Made by a program: the position numbers and the translations under genes. From the NCBI GenBank assembly GCA_022709465.1, contig JAKLIT010000013.1:1-17072 (forward strand): a stretch of 17,072 nt of DNA, read 5' to 3'. Source of the stretch: Candidatus Omnitrophota bacterium (lineage in GTDB: Bacteria; Omnitrophota; Koll11; Pluralincolimonadales; Pluralincolimonadaceae). The notes beneath the pieces are model-generated. The model was given only the letters and a program-made list of their open reading frames with translations, had not been told where the DNA came from and made no database searches. Below, in pieces: positions 6,762 through 12,984 of this stretch (position 1 is its first letter; every line of letters begins with the position of its first letter).

Positions 6762-7874
6762 TTATTCCGGGACATTCGATAGCGCGTATACGAGCACGTT
6801 TACGCCGATCTTGAAGGCGTTCTCTATGCCCTCGTCACCTGCGCCACCGTGGCGGTCGGACGTAGGAGCCTGCTGGGAGAGCTTCATGAAGCTATGGCTC
6901 GCGTTAGGCGTATACCTCGTCCCGGGCCATTTCTCCCCTTCGGCTTCTGCCCAGGCATCGCAGGCATCGCCCGACGCGATGTAATAGACGACCATCCTGT
7001 CCCCGTAATATATCATATAGCCCGTCGTCGGTATTCCTTTATAAAGCGCGTCCGGAAGCGTCGATCCCTGGAAATCATAAAAGCTGTGATATATGGGGTG
7101 GCTCATCGGAACGCTCTGGAAACCGGTCTCCGGGAATATCCTCTTGAACTCCTTGAACAGCGAATCCTGGAAAGCCCCTCCCTGCGCGTTGTCGTTGCAG
7201 ATGAACATGAAACCGCCGCGCGTCAGGTACTCCCTTATGTTCTGGACCTCGACATCGGTGAACGTGAAGTTCTGGTGGCCGTTCATGTATATGATTGGGA
7301 ATTGGAAGAAAAGCTTCTTATCGGTAAAATCCAGCGGCCTGTGCTCTATAGATACCTTTACGTTTGTCCTCCTGCCGAGCTCGTTCATGAGGTTCGGGAT
7401 CGTCGTCAGGTCATTGTCCCAGTCTGAATATGTCGATATTGGGAATACGAACGTGCCCTTTATCGAGGTGCCCCTGCCGGATATCTTCGCTTTAGAGGAG
7501 AAATCGAGAGTGCTCTTTCCCGGTTTTGAGGTGACCGCTTCCTTCGGCTCGCCGAGTTTCAGTTCCTGCGGCGCCATCGCAGGCACTTTTGCGATGCTCG
7601 GAAGGTCGGAAGGCCTCTCTACCGAGAGCGCTTGCCTTTCAGGCGCGGCTATCTCCTTGGTCGCAAGCGACGCGGTCTCCTGCGGCACCTTCACGTCGGG
7701 CTTGAACTTCGCCTTCTCCATGTTCACGTCCTTCGTCGAAAGTATTTTGCCTTCGAAGAACGCCTGCCTTATCGCGGGCTTCATTATCAGGATGTTCCCC
7801 ACGATCAGCAGTATCGCAATATGTACGATCAACGCCAGGAGGTAGCTCCTGGATTTCTTTATCTCTTTAAGCAT
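6762..7874 (-). CDS. Membrane-anchored DUF4159 protein with TonB/TolA-like N-terminus
   Basis: The protein has 370 residues. Residues 1-10 are basic, 11-30 form one membrane span containing His18 (LLALIVHIAILLIVGN), and about 31-135 are a Pro/Lys/Glu/Ser-rich linker. This inside-out anchor-plus-linker layout is that of TonB and TolA. Residues about 138-365 match DUF4159 as I know the family: YSDWDNDLTTIPNLMNEL (149-166), LFFQFPIIYMNGH (188-200), REYLTRGGFMFICND (214-228) and SHPIYHSFY (258-266). The domain is thought to have a glutamine-amidotransferase-like Rossmann fold, but its activity is unknown. It should sit in the periplasm. It is the last gene of the ExbB/ExbD cluster, 22 bases after exbD2, with a GAGGA site before the ATG. 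A role as the motor's effector is inferred; no TonB C-terminal domain is present. Confidence 0.85.
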   Translation of the reverse strand: MLKEIKKSRSYLLALIVHIAILLIVGNILIMKPAIRQAFFEGKILSTKDVNMEKAKFKPDVKVPQETASLATKEIAAPERQALSVERPSDLPSIAKVPAMAPQELKLGEPKEAVTSKPGKSTLDFSSKAKISGRGTSIKGTFVFPISTYSDWDNDLTTIPNLMNELGRRTNVKVSIEHRPLDFTDKKLFFQFPIIYMNGHQNFTFTDVEVQNIREYLTRGGFMFICNDNAQGGAFQDSLFKEFKRIFPETGFQSVPMSHPIYHSFYDFQGSTLPDALYKGIPTTGYMIYYGDRMVVYYIASGDACDAWAEAEGEKWPGTRYTPNASHSFMKLSQQAPTSDRHGGAGDEGIENAFKIGVNVLVYALSNVPE

Positions 7875-7896
7875 TAGCAGTCCTCGCTTTGGTATT

Positions 7897-8343
7897 CTAT
7901 CTGTTGCTTATCTTCTCTATCGTCTCTTCCGGCACGAGGAAAGACACCGCCTTGATCTTTGCCGCCGCGCAGGCGTTCAGCACGTTCGTGACCCTATCGT
8001 GCGACACGTTATCTTCGGCATATATTATGACCGGCTGCGTCTCGAATACCTGCGACAGGCTAGTCAGCATCGCGACCAACTCGGGCAGGTCCTTCGAATC
8101 CGGGCTGTCATAATATTTCTCGTTGACCACGACGTTGCCGTCCGAGGCGACATTTATCACGACGTCCTCGCCTATCTTCTCCTGCGTCGTCGTGGATACC
8201 GCCGGCAGGTTCACGTTAAGCTGGGCTTCCGGCGCGGAGAAACTCGACGCCGACATGAAGAATATCAGCAACAGGAATACGCAGTCGATCATCGGGGCCA
8301 TCTGGAACCCCGGCTCCTCGCTGCTTACCTTATAGAATCTCAT
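7897..8343 (-). CDS. ExbD/TolR-family biopolymer transport protein (second copy)
   Basis: ExbD/TolR proteins carry one inner-membrane span with a proton-carrying Asp and a periplasmic domain, and work with an ExbB/TolQ channel. Here the span GFQMAPMIDCVFLLLIFFMS holds the Asp (residue 20 from the chosen start), followed by a periplasmic domain with the family's VIIYAEDNVSHDRVTNVLNACAAA-type end. I chose ATG 8343: a GAGG site lies 7 bases upstream and the resulting MRF... start equals that of its paralogue; an in-frame GTG at 8349 is only 1 base from GAGG. The protein has 148 residues. The DNA of the membrane span is identical to that of the neighbouring copy over 64 bases, although the periplasmic domains are clearly different. 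Which envelope partner it serves is unknown. Confidence 0.93.
   Translation of the reverse strand: MRFYKVSSEEPGFQMAPMIDCVFLLLIFFMSASSFSAPEAQLNVNLPAVSTTTQEKIGEDVVINVASDGNVVVNEKYYDSPDSKDLPELVAMLTSLSQVFETQPVIIYAEDNVSHDRVTNVLNACAAAKIKAVSFLVPEETIEKISNR
8250..8313. repeat. 64-base perfect direct repeat, copy in the second exbD
   Basis: Positions 8250-8313 are identical to 8670-8733, exactly 420 bases away. With one mismatch (8314 against 8734) the match extends to 8321/8741. It encodes the membrane span and proton-binding Asp of both ExbD paralogues. Confidence 0.97.
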
Positions 8344-8352
8344 TTTCACGCC

Positions 8353-8763
8353 TCATTGTTTTGGCTCTTCCTGGTACGTAGCGAACGATATGTCCCATAT
8401 TCCCGCGGCGGCGCACGCGCTCAGCACATCCAGGACCCTGCCGTGTGGCACCGTCTTATCCGCCCTGATGATTATCGTCTGCTTTACCTCGGCCTCCGAA
8501 AGCACGTCGGCAAGCTGTGCGGGTTCGTATATGTTCTGGTTCATTACTATCGCCCCGTCGCCCTTGATATTTATCGACAGCTTAGGGCCGCCGCCTTCAG
8601 CGGTCCGCGACTGGTCCGCGACAGGCAGGTTTATCCCCTCCACCGACTCCAGCTGGTGGAATGTCGATACCGACATGAAGAATATCAGCAACAGGAATAC
8701 GCAGTCGATCATCGGGGCCATCTGGAACCCCGGTTCCTCGCCTTCCTGCTTCGAGAATCTCAT
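8353..8763 (-). CDS. ExbD/TolR-family biopolymer transport protein (first copy)
   Basis: This 136-residue protein has the same plan as its neighbour: a short cytoplasmic tail (MRFSKQEGEEP), one membrane span with Asp20 in PMIDCVFLLLIFFMS, and a periplasmic domain with TIIIRADKTVPHGRVLDVLSACAAAG near the end, the typical ExbD/TolR C-terminal strand-helix pattern. It begins 3 bases after the exbB stop with an AAGGGA site 6 bases before the ATG, and ends 9 bases before the second exbD. Two TolR-type subunits beside one TolQ-type channel is a layout also known from myxobacterial gliding motors (AglR with AglQ and AglS). Here the two might form mixed pentamer-dimer motors; that is inference. Confidence 0.94.
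   Translation of the reverse strand: MRFSKQEGEEPGFQMAPMIDCVFLLLIFFMSVSTFHQLESVEGINLPVADQSRTAEGGGPKLSINIKGDGAIVMNQNIYEPAQLADVLSEAEVKQTIIIRADKTVPHGRVLDVLSACAAAGIWDISFATYQEEPKQ
8670..8733. repeat. 64-base perfect direct repeat, copy in the first exbD
   Basis: This is the partner of the copy at 8250-8313. Synonymous positions are identical too, while the rest of the two genes has diverged, which suggests gene conversion or a recent local exchange. Confidence 0.97.
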
Positions 8764-8766
8764 CTC

Positions 8767-9516
8767 TTATCCCTTCAGTTTTCCGGCGAGCATCAACGCT
8801 ATCTCGCCTGTGGTTATCTCTATGTCGGTGATTATCTCCTGCGCCTTGTTCCTGAAATAAAAGAAGAAGGCCATTACGGGTATACCGACTATAAGCCCGA
8901 ACGCCGTTGTGATCAGGGCCTGTGATACGCCCGCGGCCAGCAGTGTCGGTTTTCCGAGGCCCGCCTCGAACGCGATGACGTTGAATGACTGTATCATACC
9001 GAGGACCGTACCAAGCAGCCCAAGCATCGGTGAGATCGTGCCTATCGAGGACAGGTATCCGATCTTCTGGAGAAGCCCTGCCGCTTCCTTCGCGCCGACT
9101 ATAGTCATCGAATCCTGGATGATCTGCAAGTCATGGCCGCTCTTGTCAATTCCGGCCTGCACGACGTTGACGAGGAAACCCTTCCTGAGGGCGCCGAGGT
9201 TCGTCGCGCCCTGCATATCGCCGTTCTTGATCGCCATCTTGACCGCGCCCACATAGTCGGCCGGCATCATCGACTGCTTTCGAAGCGAGATGAACAGGTC
9301 TATAATCAGCGCCATGCCGAGCACAGAGCAGAGGCCGATGAATATCATCGTCCAGCCGCCCGCAACACATATCTGCCAGAATGTCATGCCCTTCGTGCCC
9401 GCCACTACCTCGGCATCCTTCGCCATGGCGGAGAACGATACCAGCAACACGATCGACACCAGGGCGATAAAACCGGCCATCCTTACCGCATTTTTATTGC
9501 TGAGCTTTTTCCCCAC
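8767..9516 (-). CDS. MotA/TolQ/ExbB-family proton channel protein
   Basis: ExbB/TolQ proteins form the pentameric inner-membrane channel that turns proton flow into mechanical work on a periplasmic partner. The 249-residue product has an extra N-terminal hydrophobic segment (about 13-32, ending SAMAK, possibly a cleaved signal), then spans near 52-77, 157-181 and 193-221. The core motif GTISPMLGLLGTVLGMIQSF (159-178) and GVSQALITTAFGLIVGIPV carry the family's pore threonines and small residues. The start is GTG at 9516, overlapping the upstream TPR gene by 23 bases; a GGAG lies 10 bases before it. A later ATG (Met13) would remove the basic N-terminal residues and is less likely. Two exbD genes follow at once, confirming the motor unit. 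Confidence 0.95.
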   Translation of the reverse strand: MGKKLSNKNAVRMAGFIALVSIVLLVSFSAMAKDAEVVAGTKGMTFWQICVAGGWTMIFIGLCSVLGMALIIDLFISLRKQSMMPADYVGAVKMAIKNGDMQGATNLGALRKGFLVNVVQAGIDKSGHDLQIIQDSMTIVGAKEAAGLLQKIGYLSSIGTISPMLGLLGTVLGMIQSFNVIAFEAGLGKPTLLAAGVSQALITTAFGLIVGIPVMAFFFYFRNKAQEIITDIEITTGEIALMLAGKLKG

Positions 9517-10333
9517 TTTTTTCGATCTCCTTTATTTTGGTCTCCGACCTTGCCGCTACCTCGCTTTTCGGAAACTCGTCCACGATCTCCTTATAGGTTT
9601 CCAGGGCCATCTTCCTTTCGCCTATCTTCTCATAACATTCCCCGCTCCTGAACTTCGCCTCAGCCGCCGTCTTGCCTTTGTCGTAGTATAATAACGCGAT
9701 CTTCAGGTAATTCACAAGCGCCTGCTCGTATGACCCCTTCGCGAAATACGCTTCCGCGGTCCCGTAATACGCGTCGGGCCGCTGCGCCTCATCCTTGGAA
9801 CGTATCACAGCGTCATATGCCTTCACCGCGCCGTCATAGTCGCCCTTGTCCGCCAGGACAGACGCAAGCTTCATCCTCGCCCTGTTGGCGTATTTTGATC
9901 CGGGGTAGTCGCTTATGTATGTATTATACAACTCTACGGCCTTACCTACATTACCTATCTTCAATTGGCAGTCGGCGGCCTTGAAATACGCATCCTCTCC
10001 GTAGGAATATCCGCCGTACTTCGTGATCGTCTCCATGTAATCGGCGTATGCCTTTTCGTAGTCCTTCGCGAAATACCTGTTCTCCGCCATCCGGAAGGAG
10101 ACGGGCGCCTCGATTATCAACTGGTCTATGTTCCCGTGCGGAACGGCTATGACCGCCTTCTCGCCCGCCAGCTCAACGGTAATGCCCGCTTTATCCGTCT
10201 TGATTACCGATCCGTTTATTATGTTCCCGTTCTTCAGTTTTATCCGGTCCTGCGCGAAAGACACGGCGGGCAGGGACGCGGCGCACAATATCGACGCCGC
10301 TAATATGGCTGTCATACGCCTTACAGAGGTCAT
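9494..10333 (-). CDS. Secreted TPR protein with N-terminal SH3-like domain
   Basis: Residues 1-27 are a signal peptide (basic MTSVRR, hydrophobic core, SFA before Gln28), so the protein should be periplasmic. Residues about 29-75 (DRIKLKNGNIINGSVIKTD... up to the conserved-looking PHGNIDQLII) look like a small beta-barrel of the kind seen in other secreted proteins that start with 'LKNG..I.G'. From about 80 to 270 run five or so tetratricopeptide units, with segments such as AYADYMETITKYG, AVELYNTYISDYPGSKYANRA and ALETYKEIVDEFPKSEVA. The layout recalls CpoB/YbgF, the TPR partner of Tol-Pal, although CpoB starts with a coiled coil instead. The ATG overlaps the upstream TPR stop as ATGA. Specific function is not known; a partner or scaffold of the ExbB/ExbD motor is inferred. 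Confidence 0.85.
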   Translation of the reverse strand: MTSVRRMTAILAASILCAASLPAVSFAQDRIKLKNGNIINGSVIKTDKAGITVELAGEKAVIAVPHGNIDQLIIEAPVSFRMAENRYFAKDYEKAYADYMETITKYGGYSYGEDAYFKAADCQLKIGNVGKAVELYNTYISDYPGSKYANRARMKLASVLADKGDYDGAVKAYDAVIRSKDEAQRPDAYYGTAEAYFAKGSYEQALVNYLKIALLYYDKGKTAAEAKFRSGECYEKIGERKMALETYKEIVDEFPKSEVAARSETKIKEIEKSGEKAQQ

Positions 10334-12786
10334 CTTATCGAACCCGCCTTCTCCCTCGCTTTTGCCGCCTCATCGCTCTTAGGGTATTTAGCGATAAGCT
10401 TCTCGTAGGTCTCCTTGGCTTCCTTGTCCTTCCCGAGTTTCTCCTGGCACTCCCCGGCCTTCAACAGCGACGCGGAAGCAAGGTTCTCCCTGTGGGAATA
10501 AAGTATCGCGACCCGCTGGAAATTTCCGAGCGCCTCTTCGTACTTGTACATCATAAAAAGGCTGTTGCCGAGCTGGAACATCGCTTCGGCCGTCGTATCG
10601 TCCTTGTAATGGTCTATCACATCCTTATAATACACTATCGCTTCGCTTGTTATATCGCGGTAATAATACGAATCGGCGATGCCGAGCTTTGCCCTGCTCG
10701 CGTATTTGGTCTTCGGGTACCTCGAGAGCAGTTCCGCGAAATCCGAGGCCGCGTCGCGCCATTTCTTCAATGACATATATGCCCTGCCCCTGCTGAATAG
10801 CGATACCTCCTCGAGCGAGTCATCCTTGTACTTCGATAATATCCCGCTGAAGAGCTCCACGGCCCTCGCGCCCTCGTTCGTATCCACGAGGACCTGTCCT
10901 ATGACCGAGGCGGCTTTTTCAGGCGGAGGAGTATCCGCAAAATCATTATATGTCGCGAGAAGCTCCCGTACCGTCGCCGCGGCGGCGGCCGGATCGCCCG
11001 ACAGGTATTGCAGGTTGGCAAGGCACCCGTACAGCTCCGACATGACGGCCTTCTGCCCTGAGTATACCCCGGCGAGCTCCCTGAACGCGATTATGCCTTC
11101 CGTATACTTCCTCTGTTTCAGGTATATGTCGTATATAGTCCTTATCGCCTCGGCCGCCATGGGGCTTTCCGGGTTCTTGCTCAGGAACTTCCTGAGCTCG
11201 GCGAGCGCATCGTCGCGCTTCGACGCATAAAGGTAACTTATCCCGAGCCGGAACGAGGCCGCCTGCGCGAACTCGTTATCGGGGTATTTATCGGCTATCT
11301 GCTTATAATATTCCGCGGCGGCCGGATACTGGCCTTTATCGAAATGCGTGTTCCCGATCTCATAAATGACGGCGGGCACGAGCTTGTTCTCCGGGTACTT
11401 CTCCATGAATTTCTTGTAGTATGCCTGCGCCTGCGCGGTATCCCCGAGCAACGAATAACACCATCCGATGTTGAACGTGACATCTTCCATATTCTCCGAT
11501 TTCGGGTATTTCTCTTCTATCATCTTGTAGTACTTGATGGCTTCCGTATAATCCTTCTTCTTTGCCAGCGCGTATGCGAGCCTGAAGGCGAAATAAGGCA
11601 CCGACTCACCTCCGGGATATTTTTCGATATATTCCTTATATACCTCGGCCGCCCTGCCGTAATCGTCGAGGCAGAAATAACTTTCGGCAAGCTTCGCGAG
11701 GCCTTTTTCGTAAAGCTCGGTCCCCTTTGATTCGGGAAGCTGTTTCTTGTAATATTCGATGGCTTCCCTGTATTCGCCTTTCTCGAAATACGATTCGGCT
11801 ATGAAGAAATTCATGTTCATCTTCTTCGCCGCCTCGGGGTCGAGCTTTGCGTAATTATTGTATGCCTGCACCGCGGCGTCCGCGTTACCTTTCTTCAGGT
11901 AGGTTATCACGAGAAGATGGCATACGTCCTTCCTCATCTTGCTTTCCGGGTACCGTTCGAGGAAATCCTCGCAGATGACCCAGGTCTCGTATATCCTGCC
12001 CTGCTCGTAATATGCCGCCGCCATCTGGTACCTCGCCAGCTCCGTCAGGTCCGTCCCGGACCCGTATATCTCGCTCTTAGGCTTCACCGTGCGGAAGTAT
12101 TTTATCGCCTTCCCGTATTCCTTATCCTTCAGGGCTATCTGCCCTAGGCTGAACCGGGCGTCGTTGGCGAACCTCGAGTCCGCCGGGATAGACCTGTAGA
12201 TGTCCGCGGCCATGAGGTTTTTGCCCTGCTCCTTATATACGCCCGCGAGCATGAACTTCGCTTCCAATATCCTGTTATCGTCGGGATAGGATTCTATCAT
12301 CTTCTTGAGGAAATTCGCGGAAAGGTCCCACTTCTTCTGGTTGAAATATGCGAGTCCCCTGCTGAAGTATATGTCCGGGGCCTTCTTTGGGTCCTTGGAC
12401 AGCATCGCGTTATATATCTGGTTCGCCCTGTCGTCCTTGCCCATCCTCAGGTAGCATTCCGCAAGGCCGTACTGGACTTTCTGAGTAAGGTCCTTCATAT
12501 ACGCGAAGTCCTTATTGACCTTGTTAAAATTCGCCTCAGCTTTCTGGTATTCTTTCGTCTCTATATAGGCAAGGGCCTGGTTGCAAAGGGCATACGGAAG
12601 CTGTTTACTGTAAGGGAATTTTGTGATCAGCGCCTGGAAGGTCTTTGCTGCGTTTTCGTACTGGCCGGCATTCAGCTGTTTCTCGCCCAGGGCAAAAAGC
12701 TCCCCGTCCGTCTCCGCGCATACCGGGATCGCGGATCCGAGGACCGCAAATGCCACAAGTGCCGTTATTGCGAGGTATTTAAGCAT
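10330..12786 (-). CDS. Large secreted TPR-repeat protein (818 residues)
   Basis: A signal peptide covers residues 1-24 (MLKYLAITALVAFAVLGS... cleaved after PVCA), followed by tetratricopeptide repeats over almost the whole length, about twenty by spacing. Recurrent units read like AIEYYKKQLPES, AAEVYKEYIEKYPGGESVPYFAFRLA, AIKYYKMIEEKYPKSENMEDVTFNIG and AEYYKQIADKYPDNEFAQAASFRLG. Many are of the tol-pal/YbgF-type TPR with 'A..F...I.KYP.S..A..A'. No enzymatic domain and no membrane span after the signal are seen, so it is probably a periplasmic or outer-membrane-associated scaffold. It is the first gene of the motor cluster. No ribosome site is visible before the ATG, and the -10 box ends 7 bases upstream, so the message may be leaderless. 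The precise partner is unknown. Confidence 0.88.
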   Translation of the reverse strand: MLKYLAITALVAFAVLGSAIPVCAETDGELFALGEKQLNAGQYENAAKTFQALITKFPYSKQLPYALCNQALAYIETKEYQKAEANFNKVNKDFAYMKDLTQKVQYGLAECYLRMGKDDRANQIYNAMLSKDPKKAPDIYFSRGLAYFNQKKWDLSANFLKKMIESYPDDNRILEAKFMLAGVYKEQGKNLMAADIYRSIPADSRFANDARFSLGQIALKDKEYGKAIKYFRTVKPKSEIYGSGTDLTELARYQMAAAYYEQGRIYETWVICEDFLERYPESKMRKDVCHLLVITYLKKGNADAAVQAYNNYAKLDPEAAKKMNMNFFIAESYFEKGEYREAIEYYKKQLPESKGTELYEKGLAKLAESYFCLDDYGRAAEVYKEYIEKYPGGESVPYFAFRLAYALAKKKDYTEAIKYYKMIEEKYPKSENMEDVTFNIGWCYSLLGDTAQAQAYYKKFMEKYPENKLVPAVIYEIGNTHFDKGQYPAAAEYYKQIADKYPDNEFAQAASFRLGISYLYASKRDDALAELRKFLSKNPESPMAAEAIRTIYDIYLKQRKYTEGIIAFRELAGVYSGQKAVMSELYGCLANLQYLSGDPAAAAATVRELLATYNDFADTPPPEKAASVIGQVLVDTNEGARAVELFSGILSKYKDDSLEEVSLFSRGRAYMSLKKWRDAASDFAELLSRYPKTKYASRAKLGIADSYYYRDITSEAIVYYKDVIDHYKDDTTAEAMFQLGNSLFMMYKYEEALGNFQRVAILYSHRENLASASLLKAGECQEKLGKDKEAKETYEKLIAKYPKSDEAAKAREKAGSIR

Positions 12787-12793
12787 TTTAACT

Positions 12794-12822
12794 AATATAC
12801 ATTATGTCTATATGTAAATCAA
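12794..12822 (-). promoter_or_regulatory. Promoter of the TPR/ExbB/ExbD/DUF4159 cluster
   Basis: TTGATT (12822-12817) and TATATT (12799-12794) are 17 bases apart on the minus strand. The usual start point would fall on or next to the ATG at 12786. An overlapping alternative (TTTACC, 17 bases, CATAAT) would give only a few more leader bases. The -35 box lies 4 bases after the T-tract of the preceding terminator. Confidence 0.6.
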
Positions 12823-12826
12823 GGGT

Positions 12827-12847
12827 AAAAAATTGCCCACGGGGGCA
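12827..12847 (-). terminator. Intrinsic terminator after the transporter/metS genes
   Basis: On the minus strand TGCCC (12847-12843), a 4-base loop and GGGCA (12838-12834) are followed by ATTTTTT (down to 12827). The stem is short (5 pairs) but GC-rich and the T-tract is good. It lies 29 bases after the small-subunit stop. The rest of the gap, 12787-12826, holds the next promoter. Confidence 0.7.
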
Positions 12848-12876
12848 TATTCTTGCTTATATCTTCTTCTGCCTCC

Positions 12877-12984
12877 TCAGTCGAGACCTTCCTTCTTCGA
12901 AAATACTTTATATAGACAGTATACGCAAAGGGCAATTATAGAACCCCATGAGATCGCCAGGAACAGCCATCCTCCAATGTTCAT
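12877..12984 (-). CDS. metS: MetS-like small subunit of an NSS amino-acid transporter (35 residues)
   Basis: This 35-codon gene encodes one hydrophobic helix (MNIGGWLFLAISWGSI, then about ten more nonpolar residues, then YKVFSKKEGLD). In Corynebacterium MetP, a sodium-dependent methionine/alanine importer, needs the small membrane protein MetS encoded just after it; homologues have the same pattern of Trp residues in the helix, a Cys/Tyr before the end and a basic tail. The ATG overlaps the transporter stop as ATGA, with a GGAGG site 6 bases upstream, so equimolar coupled synthesis is likely. The next sequence downstream is a terminator. The protein family match is by memory and the substrate is not proven. 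Confidence 0.8.
   Translation of the reverse strand: MNIGGWLFLAISWGSIIALCVYCLYKVFSKKEGLD

Noticed and set aside
8344..8349. GTG start for the second exbD at 8349
   Set aside because: The GAGG site is only one base away from it, while ATG 8343 has a 7-base spacing and gives the same MRF start as the paralogue.
12877..12984. T-box or amino-acid riboswitch near the transporter genes
   Set aside because: The genes are contiguous with truA and asd, and the only gap is 12787-12876. It holds a terminator and a promoter and no further structure.
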